Source: Vitis vinifera (taxonomy: Eukaryota > Streptophyta > Magnoliopsida > Vitales > Vitaceae). From it: a stretch of DNA of 64,000 bases. How positions within the stretch are numbered: the first letter of the stretch is position 1; each line of letters begins with the position of its first letter. The position numbers were made by a program, and so were the translations under genes. Positions 11,348 to 23,300 of the stretch are shown here, piece after piece. Location of the stretch: positions 1,334,501-1,398,500 of the forward strand of contig NC_081823.1 in assembly GCF_030704535.1 (NCBI RefSeq). Reading direction: 5' to 3'. Below the pieces are notes generated by a model. It was not told the origin of the DNA and did not search any database. It saw nothing but the letters and a program-made list of their open reading frames with translations.

Positions 11348-12662
11348 TGAGGTGCTTGTTTAATGCTGATCACAGATCCATGATATATCCCCTCAACGGA
11401 CCTCATTTAAACATGACGATTGCATCAAACTAGTAGAAATATTAGGCATTGTCTTTAAGGTTTTATCTATCAGGCCAAGGAAAGTTATAATTATCAGAGT
11501 TTGAATTTTGGAAATTTGAAGTGTTGTATATGTGTTTCATTGTTGTCTAATTGGGTTCTTGGGTTTTTGGTGCCTTTTTTGTGGTAAATTCAGGAGAATT
11601 GCTCTCTCTCTCTCTCCCAAAGGGGGAAATAATTTTTTGTCTAATTAAGGCTTTTTAAAATAGTATAAACTCGGATGAAAAAAATTCATCATTTGGCATG
11701 ATTTCAAGAAATGCAGAAATGAAGTTTTCCACATAATCACAAGCAGCCCAACCCAAGTTATATTTGAGACACCTCCTCTAAGTGATAATCATTAATTCAA
11801 ATTAATGATTGAAGTTTGCCCTTTTCTTTTTTAGGGTTGAGTTTGGTGACTTTTCATCCCTAATTTTAGCAATTGGACCTTTTCTTATCTTATGTCAACA
11901 AAATGGATAGATAACTAAATGACCTTTATGGCATCCCAATAATTCTAAAAATTTTGTAATATTTTATTTTATTTATTTATTTATATCCATTAATTTCTTT
12001 TGTCTTCACATTTATATTCCCTTCTTTCTACTATTAGGGTTGGTCTTATTATGAAAAGTTGCAAAGCTTTTTTCTAAGGTTATGTTTGGTTTCTAGAAAG
12101 TACCAAGGAAAGAAAAAAAAAATACAAAGAAAAATAGTTTTCTCATGTTTGGTTTCATTATAATTTTTTTAAAAGAAAATTAAATATAATTAAAATTAGT
12201 TAAAAATTTATATGTTTTAAAATTATTTAATCCTTATATGATGGAGGAAATTAATTAAAATGAGTTAGAAGAAATATATAAAAATAATTTATTAATTTGA
12301 AATCTATTTTTTACTTTCCTTTTTTTTTTTTCCACTTTTCCTTTTTATTTTCTTTCCTTTATATTTTTCCCCTAAGGTTAAAAAAAATGGTTTATCATTG
12401 AATTTGTAAGTCCTATTTTCAAATATTTTATCTAAATATATATGTATATATAAAATCAAACATTTTACTTTTATTTAAAATTTAATGTCTTTTTAAAAAA
12501 ATGAAAATAAATTAATTAATTCCACAGAATGGCCACTAATCTTGTGATGGCTCTTTATTAAGAACAAAGGAAAATATGAAGTACATTTAAACTTAAGCTG
12601 GAGATTCAATAATCCAAACACACGGAGGAAAATGCTTGAGAAAAGAAAAGAACACCCCAATT
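11348..12662. other. Intergenic: APC6 3'UTR, then AT-rich convergent spacer
   Basis: The first 200 bases or so after the APC6 stop look like 3'UTR. A CT microsatellite lies at about 11601-11617. From about 12070 to 12380 there is AT-rich repeat-like sequence around a 'tgtttggttt' motif that occurs twice. APC6 and the pathogen-related gene converge here. No further gene seen. Confidence 0.7.
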
Positions 12663-14205
12663 TTAGTGGGAGAATGGACAGGCATGAGAAGGTGGTGCAG
12701 AGATGGGCGGTCCCTTGAGTAAGCCTCCAAACAGCTCTGCTGGATCATAGTAAATTTCTGCTTCTTCCACCCTCAGTGACTCATCCACCTGTCCACCATT
12801 CAAACAGATTTTTTCTCATTTTTAATGCCATGAACACATGTAGATGATAAAAAGAAAGATAAAACGAAGGGCTCAGTTAAATCCTTTTCTTATTAACAAG
12901 GAAACAAGAAAGTGTTTTAATTTTACCAAAAATAAAATAAAATAAAATTGTTTTACTCTTAGGGTCATGGAGGTCTTGTTTGGATTGTCTTGGATGAAAT
13001 CAAAAACACCTTTTTAGCTTTGAAAATGATTGGACCTGGTTTTGTAAGTTTACTAATAGAGCTTACAACTTAAAAATAAGCTTTAATCAATTTGATAAAC
13101 TCTAGAATTCTTGGTATTCCATGGTTACTTATGAAAGACGGAATCCTATTAAAAGTATATAATAAAATTTAGATCATTTGATAAAGGGATAAATAAACGG
13201 TAAATATATATATATATATATATATATTTATAAAATAAAATATAAAAAACTTAAAATGGCAATAGGATGAGATTTATGGTATAAATTAAGAAATTTAAAG
13301 TATGCACAAAGGTCAAGGTGTAAAATGGTGGGATTTAAAGTGTATACTAAGATCAAAATATAAAAAGATGGGATCCGACTTGTATGTACTAAAATCAAAA
13401 TATAAAAGGATGAGACTTTTGAAGTATTCACTAATATCAAAGTATAAAAGAATGGGATTTATAAAGTATGCACTAATTTCAAAGTATAAAATAATGGGGT
13501 TTTGGCTTGCGTATGAATTAAGGCCTATCTTAAGTCAATAATATTTTTTTATTCTTTTTTATATGAACCGATTTGACAAACAAATAGTTACTGAAAGTGA
13601 GCTACACCCATAAAAATGATAATGATATATAGTACCTTGAGAATTCCAAGCCCATAGAACTGAGCCATCTCTCCGGTGGGTGCATGTCCCTTGAAGGGAC
13701 CCTCAAAGAAACCCCAGTGCCTGAACTTGTAGGCAATCTCCGGTGGTCCTGAGTACACACTGATCACTTCCCATGCAAACCCACGAGGAAAAGCAGATCT
13801 GAATGCATCATGTGATGATTCAAAGCTCTCTTCTTCTGCTTTGTAGTACTTCAACTCCTCTGGCAGAGAGCTTTTCAGAAGGGCGTTGTAGCTTCCAAGC
13901 TTAAGTGTCTCCTCTCCTGATAATCCTTCTCTTCCTGCAGAGAATCGGGAGAGGAGATATAAGATAATTTGGAGGAGGTTGTGTGGGTTGAATTTAGATC
14001 TGGTTTTGTTGATGTATCTTACCATTGACTATCAGCTTGAATTTTTCAGGGTTTATGGTTCTGAAGTCTCGTAAGCGAGTCTTGTGGGAGAGTTCCATCT
14101 CCCATGACTTGACAGCGTTTTGAACTGTCTCCTCTAGTGACCCTTTTGGCCATTCCTGCAAACCAAGGGAATAATCACAACAAGGAAAGAGATTACACCT
14201 TCAAT

Positions 14206-14245
<40 letters not shown>

Positions 14246-14647
14246 TTCTTCAGAGAGATAGGTAGAGAGGGAGGGAGAAAGAGATAGAGCCTTGTGCAGA
14301 GAATGAGAGAGGGTGGGGAGGGGGAGAGAGAGAGATGTTCAGGAGAGATTGGTTGAGAAAGAAGAAGAAAGAGAGATCAGGAACCTTGTTAAGAGAGAAA
14401 GGGAGAGAGAGAGAGAGAGAGAGAGTAAATAAAATCATCAAACACAACAAACAAAGAGGGAGAGATAGAGATAGAGATAGAGATAGAGAGAGACCTTGGT
14501 TCTGCCTTCTTCAAAGAGCTGGTTAACAGAATCATAGGTGGGAGGCCCACCATGCCTCCAGTGGGTGTTCTTCTCTACTTCATCCTGCAACAGAGACCTA
14601 TACTTATCTGCTGCATCCCTCACTGAACCCTCTCCACCACTACCCAT
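12663..14647 (-). CDS. Pathogen-related protein (barley PRP-like, SnoaL/NTF2-type fold)
   Basis: Four exons: 14495-14647, 14023-14155, 13636-13934 and 12663-12788, all GT-AG and in frame, giving 236 residues, the usual length for this family. Diagnostic blocks are DKYRSLLQDEVEKNTHWRHG and PPTYD..N.LFEEGRT near the N terminus, EWPKGSLEETVQNAVKSWEM, SSHDAFRSAFPRGFAWEV, YKFRHWGFFEGPFKGHAPTG and YYDPAELFGGLLKG near the C terminus. Family members are small cytosolic proteins induced by pathogen attack in cereals; the biochemical activity is not established. I chose the ATG at 14647, about 40 bases below a TATA box. The first intron is almost wholly GA-repeat DNA. The neighbouring genes give no functional clue. 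Confidence 0.92.
13296..13503 (+). repeat. Minisatellite, about 45-bp unit, about 5 copies
   Basis: Successive units share 'aagtatgcactaa', 'tcaaagtataaaa' and 'atgggattt' with moderate divergence. It lies in the intron between exons 3 and 4 of the pathogen-related gene. Because the unit is often a multiple of three, an open frame runs through it on the plus strand with a 15-residue periodicity. That frame is a product of the repeat and is not called as a gene. Confidence 0.85.
14208..14490 (+). repeat. (GA)n and (GAGATA)n purine tract filling intron 1 of the pathogen-related gene
   Basis: A perfect (GA)n run spans 14208-14243. GA-rich sequence continues to about 14424, and a (GAGATA)n run spans about 14460-14490, right against the exon-1 donor. 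On the coding (minus) strand the intron is therefore almost pure pyrimidine. Confidence 0.9.
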
Positions 14648-14686
14648 CTTCACACCTTCTTTGAATTTTGTGGGGAGATTGCATTT

Positions 14687-14694
14687 AATTTATA
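14687..14694 (-). promoter_or_regulatory. TATA box of the pathogen-related gene
   Basis: The minus strand reads TATAAATT about 40 bases upstream of the ATG at 14647. This spacing implies a very short 5' leader of roughly 10-20 bases. The inference is positional only. Confidence 0.55.
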
Positions 14695-15378
14695 GCCAAA
14701 TGACATGATCAGGCCGGCTTCCATACTAGCATCATGCCATATCTCAGCTTTTTCCCATATGAGAGAGACCCCAGGGGTGGTTGACCACTAGACACTCATC
14801 AATGCTCTCACTAATTTAATTAATTAAAAAATATAATAAAAATCTCTATGATAATTTCCCTTTTTATTCATTAAAAAAATTATTAATATTAAATGAGAGT
14901 ATTTATGAGAGGCACTGGGGATTGTAATGCTCTAATTAATATTATTAATTGAAAAATATAATAAGGTTCTCTAAAATTATTTTCCTTTTTATCAAGTGAA
15001 AAAACAATTATTAATATTAAATCAGGATTAAGTATGAAAAAAAAAAAAAGCCAACAAAAATGTAATCGAATACATTTGTGACTAAGTCCGAAGAATGCGT
15101 CCAATTACAAAGACCAGCAAGAATATGATCAAGTATGGAGAATGTGACTGAATACGAAGAACATGACCAAACACAGAGAATGCAATCGAATATGAAAAAA
15201 TGATCAATGTATAATTGAGAATATAGGAATAATATGATCAAAAAATGCAAAAAGTAATTAGGGTACAAAATTTCTTATGACACCCTCTTCAAAATTATAA
15301 GGTTTTGTTTGGCCATTTTTTAAAAAATTGTTTTTAAGTTAAAGAACAAAAATCATTTTAATTTTAGTATATTTCTAA

Positions 15379-17370
15379 AGCGTGTTTGGCAAGTTGTTAA
15401 AAAATATTTTTTAAAATTTTAAATTATTTTAAAAAATTAGTTGATTTATTAAAGAAACTAAAAGTTAAATTAATGTCGGTTAGCATGACATTAACTTTGG
15501 CTTGATTGGGTCTCATTTGATATAAAAAAAAAATTTACCTAATAAAAAAATTTTGAAAAGTATAGATGAAGTTTTGGTCTATTATTTTTAAAAATTAAAT
15601 AATTTGAAAATTATAAGAATAGCTAATTTGAAGTTTATTTGTTTGATGAAAATAAAATTACATACAAATTTAAAACCTATTTATATAGTTAAAAGATTAG
15701 AAAAATTATAATTATATTTAGAAAAGAAATAACAAAGTTATTTTAAACCAATTTTTATTTATAAACTTTTTGCTTTAATTGGTTTAATATTTAAGTTTCA
15801 AATTATTTTTAAAAATTATTAAACTCATCAATAAATTAAGTATATTAATTTTTATTTGATTTAAAGTTTATTTGTCTAGTAAAAAAAATAGTCTTATGCC
15901 AAGTTATTAAATATGAGTTTTGGTTTGTGATTTTATAATATTAATTTGATTAATTTTGAGTTCTTAATTTTATAATATTGATTTTTATTTTTAAATTATT
16001 TTTAAAAATTAGTAAATTTAATATATCAAGTATGGCTCAATTTAGAATGTATTTGTCTAATAAAATAATTTATAAAATTAAAGAAAATTCAAAAAAAAAA
16101 TTAAGCATGTTTGGCAAGTTGTTAAAAAAAAATTTTTAAAATTTTAAATTATTTTAAAAAAAATTAGTTGATTTATTAAAGAAACTAAAAGTTGAATTAA
16201 TGTCGGCTAGCATAACCCTAAATTTCACTTGATTTGGTCTCATTTGATATAAAATCCTTTTACCCAATAAAAAAATTTGGAAACGTATAGCCTAAGTTTT
16301 GGTCTATTATTTTAAAAAATCAAATAATTTAAAAATTATAAGAGTCGTTAAATTGAAGTTTATTTGTTTGATGAAAATATTTATAAAAATAAAATTACAT
16401 ACCAACAAAAAATATGTGAATCATTTTACACCAATTATAATCCATGTTAAAATAGGTTAATGAGTTGTCCCAAATTCAACATAATAAGTTTTTCTTAATT
16501 TAAAACTTATTTATATAGTGAAAATTTTCAAAAATTTATAATTATATTTAGAAAAGAAATAACAAAGTTATTTTAAACCAATTTTTATTTATAAACTTTT
16601 TGTATTAACTGGTTCAATATTTATGTTTCAAATTATTTTTAAAAAATATTAAACTCATCAATGAATTCGATATATTAATTTTCACGTGATTTAAAGTTTA
16701 TTTGTCTAGTAAAAAAAGTAGTCTTATGTAAAAAAAATAATAATAAATAAATAAAAATAACCAAGTTATTAAAGATGAGTTTTGGTTTGTGATTTTATAA
16801 TATTAATTTGATTAATTTTAAGTTCTTAATTTTATAATATTGATTTTTTATTTTTAAATTATTTTTAAAAAATAGTAAATTTAATATATCAAGTATGGCT
16901 GGATTTAAAATGTATTTGCCTAATAAAAGAATTTAGAAAGTTAAAGAAAATTTTAAATAAAAAAATTCAAAGTGTGTTTGGCAAGTTGATGAAAAATATT
17001 TTTTAAAATTTTAAATTATTTTTTAAAAATAATAGTTGAATTATTAAAGAAACTAAAAGTTGAATTAATGCCAACATTAACTTTCGCTTGATTTGGCCTC
17101 ATTTGATATACAATCTTTTTACCCAATAAAAAAATTTGGAAAAGTATAGACTAAGTTTTGGTCTATTATTTTAAAAAATTAAATAATTTGAAAATTATAA
17201 GAGTAACTAATTTGAAGTTTATTTGTTTGATGAAAATATTTATAAAAATAAAATTACATATAGACAAAAAACATGTGAATCATTTTACACCAATTATAAT
17301 CCATATTAAAATATGTCTATATTTTTAATGGTGAATGAGTTGTCCTGAATTCAACATAATAAGTTTTAAA
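15379..17370. repeat. Large tandem repeat, unit about 0.72-0.87 kb, about 2.5 copies
   Basis: Three units each begin with a 'tgtttggcaagttg' motif, at about 15379, 16103 and 16971. They share long blocks in the same order: 'attaaagaaactaaaag', 'ttgatttggtctcatttgatata', 'aagttttggtctattatttt', and later 'gaaaagaaataacaaagtta'. Unit 1 (about 724 bp) lacks a segment of roughly 120 bp containing 'tgaatcattttacaccaat' that is present in units 2 (about 868 bp) and 3. Unit 3 stops early, near 17370. No open frame; probably a partly duplicated AT-rich non-autonomous element. Confidence 0.88.
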
Positions 17371-18599
17371 CACATTTAATTAAATTTAAATCTATTTTTT
17401 ATTTTTCTTTTAAACACATATTAATAAATTTTTTACAAAAAATAATATAATTAAAAATATTAAAAATATATATTTTTTGAAAATAGTTGTATTGTATTTA
17501 GTACCTTCACAAAGAATAAGTCAAAAAATCTATTTTTTGCATTTGATTTCTTAAATAAAATTTTATTTTTTAAAAAGGCTAAAATTATTTTTTAGAACCG
17601 TTCTTAAAATTTGAAGTCATTTCGAAGATTGAAAAAAGAGAAAAAGAAATGAGTTTTCAAAATTCTCTCTTTAATTTATGAATTGAGAAAAAATATTCAA
17701 ATATATACTCAAATTTTTTTTTATATATTTTTAAAATTTTCATCTTTTGTGTAGATAAAAAGAAAACGAAAAAAAAAACCCACTTTTTAATGAGCTTGAT
17801 TGTAAAAGGGTTTCTTCCATTGATTTTATTTATTTATTTTATTTACTTTTTTTTTTTCAATTATTTATTATTTGCACTAAATTCCAATGATGTGGATCAA
17901 AGCCGCTGAATAAACAACTTGTTGATTAACACCAATTCTTATTTTATTATAGATCCTCATACATGTGACTTGAAATTTTATTTTTATTTTTATTATTATT
18001 ATTAAATAAAATAAAATAAAATAAAAGAGAGAGAAAACTTAATCGGATGGGAATTGATTTTTCTTTTTTTTTGGGTCAAAGATTGACCATTATTTTTTAT
18101 GGTTTTGTTCACATGCATGGAATCTTTTTTTATTTTTAAATTATTTTCTCCTTTTTTTCATCTTATTAAAAATATTTTGCATTTAATGATTTTCTTCCTA
18201 AAATGCTGCACTCAATTCCAATTTCTTAAATTATTTATTTATAAAGAATAATAATTTATTATATGTCATTGTCGAATCTTTTAAGAGATCAATCAATATA
18301 AAAAAAAATAATAATAATGATAATACGAATAGCATATTTCAACTAATTAATCACAATTAAAAATAAAAATTATTTAATTAATTGAGTTTAGCTATAGAAG
18401 GTAATATTTATTTTTTATTTATATACTTTTTATCTCAAAAATATCCTAGGAGCTAAAAAATTTAACTACAAAGTGATTGAAATAATTAATGAAAGAAAAT
18501 TAAATATAAGTAAAATTAATTAAAATTTTATATATTCATTTAAATTATTTAACTATAGATTTCAATTAAATACTTCTCACCCCAAAAATTACGAGATTT

Positions 18600-18825
18600 G
18601 GTTTTGATGCTGCTTATTGTTAATAATCTAAGATCATCCATACATATATCTAGGATTGGTCAAATTGCTTTTGATACTACTTAGTTGATCAAATCGATTT
18701 TAATATCATTTATTATTAATAATTTAAGATTATCGATACATCTATATAAGGTTAATCAAATCGATTTTAATACCACTTGTAATTAATAATCTAACATGAT
18801 ACATCTATCTAGAGTTAGTCAAACC
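18600..18825. repeat. Tandem repeat, unit about 67 bp, 3 copies plus a partial
   Basis: Units at 18600-18666, 18696-18762 and 18763-18825 share the order 'gatttt.at.c', 'taataat.taa', 'gatacatctat' and 'gtcaaa'. A partial copy lies at 18667-18695. Moderately diverged, with no coding potential. Confidence 0.8.
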
Positions 18826-20322
18826 AAACCCTAAGATATTTCTTTAAGTCATCATTTCTCAAGGAGCAATATTAGCGGATATGAAAAAATCCTTGATTTA
18901 AAATTCTCGAAGGCTTACAAGAAAGTCTACATACATCAATCACATCATGATCCGATACAAATACTTATTTTTTGAGTCGTCACTATGTGTTAAATTAGAA
19001 TTCAATTGAATTTGATTGGTGATAAAAGGATACTAAAGAAAAGGATTTTGAAAATGTTTCGACAAGAACTTAAGGTTCCAATTTGGTGGGTCAGGCAATT
19101 TATTGGACATTGAATGGATAAACCATCCACGTCCACCACTTATTTTTTTTTTGATAAGGTTGACTTGTTCCTCACTCAAGAGCAATAATTTTAGAAGTGG
19201 ATCGGTTACATAATCCTAGGTGGTTGAATTGTAATCATGATGTCATATATCATATATCATAAATATATAATTTATATATTATTAAAAATAAATATAATTT
19301 TAATTTTATTTTTAATATTTTTATATGAAATCACGATAAAGATAAAATATAAATTTATTAACAAATTTTGTTTTTTAAATATTAAAAAATAAATCATATA
19401 TCAAAGAGTAAAACATAGTGTAAAGTTGTGTCATTAAGGGGGTGGGAAGGTTTGAGTCTGGGCGATGAGACGACGATTCGACTAGTTGAATGGACCGGTC
19501 TGGTCCGGTTTTTAAAAGAGTGGGTTTAACCATTGGTTTGGTCCGTCACTCCAATATTGGTTCAAGCCTTCCAGAACAATGAATGTGACTTTAATTTTTT
19601 AAACTCAAGTAAATTTTTTATTTTCTACTTAAAAAATAAATTTAAAATAAAAACTATTTATATATAATTTTTTATATTTATTTAAACGTCTCATATTTGA
19701 AGTGTCATGAGCAAATCCCGAAATATTACTTTTTTTTAAAGTTCATAATTAATCTTATTTATTTATGAAGATTAAAAAAATAAAAATAAAAATACAAAAT
19801 ATAGTAAACAAAAAGTTGAAAAAATATTAATTTAATTAATTAAACTCATTTCACCTATTTTAAGTCTTATGTGTAAAAATTAAATAATTTTAAAATATAT
19901 AAATTTTTATCTAATTTAGTTATAATTATTTTAAAAAAATTTAAATAGTTTTTAATTACATAAAATAAGAATATACTTTTTGTATAAGAATTATCACTTT
20001 TTATAAAATCTTCTATTTTTAAAACCAAAAAAAAAAAAAAGTAAAACAAGAATTGTATCTAAAACTAGAAGTAACCTAAGACTACCTTTTTCTACATTAT
20101 CCAAACATTAAAAAATTTCATAAATTAAAATTTTTTTAAAAAAAACATCTTAATATATATTTTTTCTTGAGAATCAAACATAGCCTTTACTAAGGGTAAT
20201 GAATCCCTCATCTCTAGCAGCAGGGGAAAAACACAGAGGATAAGTTAGTGGAAGGGAATTGCTGTTTCAGAAAATCTAGTGTGAAGGCCAGCTGATCATA
20301 TCTTACTGCCAGTGCTACCATG

Positions 20323-23300
20323 CTACTCCCTCTTCTTCTCAGTAACATCTATGACATACCGGTTCAACCTCTGGCCGAATATCCTGGTAGAGAAAGATTC
20401 ACTGACATGCTTCCGCGCTTCTCCACCCATGCTCACAGCCATCTCGGGATCGCGAATCAGTCTAGCCATGGCCAAAGAAAACTCTAGTGGGATGGGCTTG
20501 CAGAGGAAACCCGTCACCCCATCTTTGATCGTCTCGACTGGCCCCCCACTGTTGCACCCAATGACTGGTTTGTGGGCTGCCATTGCCTCCAAAGGAACAA
20601 TGCCGAAGTGCTCATCCTGCATTAGTCCAAGAATAATCTTTAGATCATTTTTGTTTCTCAGATCAGATCAAGTGAGGAGCAGAGGTCAGATTGTATGGCA
20701 CCTTTGGTGTGTAAAGGACGCATAGGCATTGGGAGAGAAGCTCGTTTCTTTCAGTTGTTGAGCAGGATGTGATGAATTTAACCTGATCAGACACCCCTTC
20801 CCTGTCTGCTAAGTTCTCAAGTTCTTCTAAGTACTCAACATTCTCTCTCAGCCGTTTGTCATAGCCACCTGAAACAAAAGAGATGCATGAATGTTGCTTC
20901 CAGTGTGTAAAAGCCAAAGAACCTAAATATATCTGAAGCAAACAATAAGTAGAAATGCAAAATGGCTGAGTATCATAAGAGTCTGTTTGGAAGCTGTTCT
21001 CAAAGATAGTTTCATGCTCATTAGAACAAAAAAAAGTTTTATAATAAGAAACAACAAAAAATATGAAAATATTTTGAGAACTTTTGTATTGTTCAAAAAT
21101 TTACAATACCATTTTTCATATTTGAGTTTCCAAACAAAATTTTGTTCTTGAAAATAATATAGATCTGCTCTCAAAAATTGTTGTTTGAGAACTATTTTTT
21201 TAGATCCATCTTCGAAATTGTCTTTTAAGAACTATTTTAAAAAATGTTGCCAAACAAACCTTAAATGTCCTAGTTCTACAACTGGGGCAAAAATCACTCT
21301 CAACCACATGCCCATCAAGAAAAAGAAACAAACTGCACCTGCATTAGTACCATCCTTGGCTTATATTTCAGATAAATATCACGGGAAATATAATCATGCA
21401 AGTAATTGAAGAAAACCATTGTGTTGTGAAATTGAGAGATGAAAATATATTCAAAACATCGTCTGTTCTCCAATTGGTTCTCTGATCAAATTAGAACTGT
21501 ATCACCTTTATCTGTACCATGACATATCCACTCGAACTAGTCTGGCTAAATGAAGGAAAAGATATCTATTCTTCCCCTCTCCAGCAAACAAAAAATAAAA
21601 TAAAATGAAACAAATATTACAGGTCTGTCTACAATCGGACTTAAGAAGGAAATAGGAAGACTTGCCTGCAATAGTTAATGATGCATCAGCAAAATTCTGA
21701 CCTCCAAGAGCATCCTCTTCAAGAGAGCGAAGCAGGGCAAAAGCTGAAATTGCTAAATCTATGTTTTTTTTCCTTTCAAAGCGATTGATGGAGAGAAAAT
21801 TCAACCTATGCAAAATTTACATATTAAGGTTAAACTCTGAAGTTTTAGGTGGGGGGGACGAATGTAGATAAAAAAAAAAAATGCACAAGACATTCTAGAA
21901 TCATGCCTAGAACTAGAAGATACGAAGAGATATACAAGCATGTTCGTTACTTAAAAGCATGGGGTTTATCAAATTGATCCACATTGACTGCTGGATAGAG
22001 AACTGCTGGACGAATTCCTCGTGCGTCAAGACGCTTGAATGTATTCGCAAAAGTTGATGCAGTAAACTTGCTGTTCACAAGGATCAAATCTGCCATTCCT
22101 GCATTTCCCGAAAGTAATTTCATAACTTGCAGTTCACAACATAGCAAAGGAATGTGAAAAAGCTACAGAAAACATTTCATGTGAAGAACATAACACCAGG
22201 ATTTGGAATCACACCAGTTGTTGTTTCTTCTACAAAGTCTATTGGTTTCCTATATATCCTCCTAAGGACAGTTGTGTGTTGAGCCAGCAACAAATCCGGA
22301 AAATGACAATAGAACACAACCTGTATTAAAAGAAATGCACTACATGGTTGAATGACCCCAGTGCTGGAAAAGTCTAACATAACAATTCATATAAGGAAAG
22401 TAGAATTACCTTTGTTTTCTTCTTAAGTTTTAGCAAAGGAATGACAACAGAGACCTGATCTGCTACTATAACATCAAATGATGACCACATCAACAGCACA
22501 CACAGAGCAACAAAAATGCAGCGCAGATATGCACACACAGCATGGAGTCGGTAGAAAATATGCCGGGGTAGGAAAGCACCATATACTGTGACTGGAAAGG
22601 TACCTGTACCATACCTACTGATGTTAAAATGGAAAACCATGCAATATCTTTCAAAATACTAGATGTAGATTACCATTACAAAGAGCAAAAGCAGCATGTA
22701 AAAATTGTTACCACCATTCATTTGTCTCATAGACATTTTTTGATAGGTACATTTGTGTCATAGACATGAAGAAGCCATTGCACCAAGGTGGGTTCTTATG
22801 TTTTCATTTACGTTATATAGTAGATCTTTTTTATGTGACACAAAGACAATGAGTTTACTAGCACAGAAGAATCAATTGATTCGATTGAGCTGAAGACACT
22901 AAAAGGATAAGAGGAAGATCAAACAGGATGTGGGTCAAGGAGGGAGGAAAGACATGACTGACAATGATCTAAAGAGGAATATGACTTTAGATAGAAATGA
23001 ATGGTGAAAGGGATTTATCAAATTGACCTCAAGCAATTGGGACTAAGGCTTTTCTAAGTTCATTAAGGAGAGCCGTTTCCTTTTTCTTTTTTTCTTTTTT
23101 TATTGTTTTTACAAGGGAATACAAATAGAATATATTGCAACACGTTAAGACTAAAATGGTAGTACCATTATAAGAGTTGCTGTCCTCAAAAAATTCTATT
23201 AAACATTAGGACGCATAAGGTACAATGAATTTCATACATAAACCAAAATTTATCACCTATATGTATCTTTTCCATTTTTTCTTTTTTCTTTTTCTTTTTT

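Larger units (their letters stand above)
14648..20322. other. AT-rich intergenic region, mostly repeats
   Basis: The spacer lies between the heads of the pathogen-related gene promoter and the 3' end of ALG2. It holds the large tandem repeat at 15379-17370 and the 67-bp repeat at 18600-18825, plus a short non-AT-rich patch at about 19440-19580 with no coding potential. No long frame, no RNA gene and no recognisable transposase or reverse transcriptase was seen. Confidence 0.75.

Noticed and set aside
13302-13541. 79-residue repetitive frame (SKYKRMG-type repeats)
   Set aside because: Explained by the 45-bp minisatellite within an intron; no start context or family.
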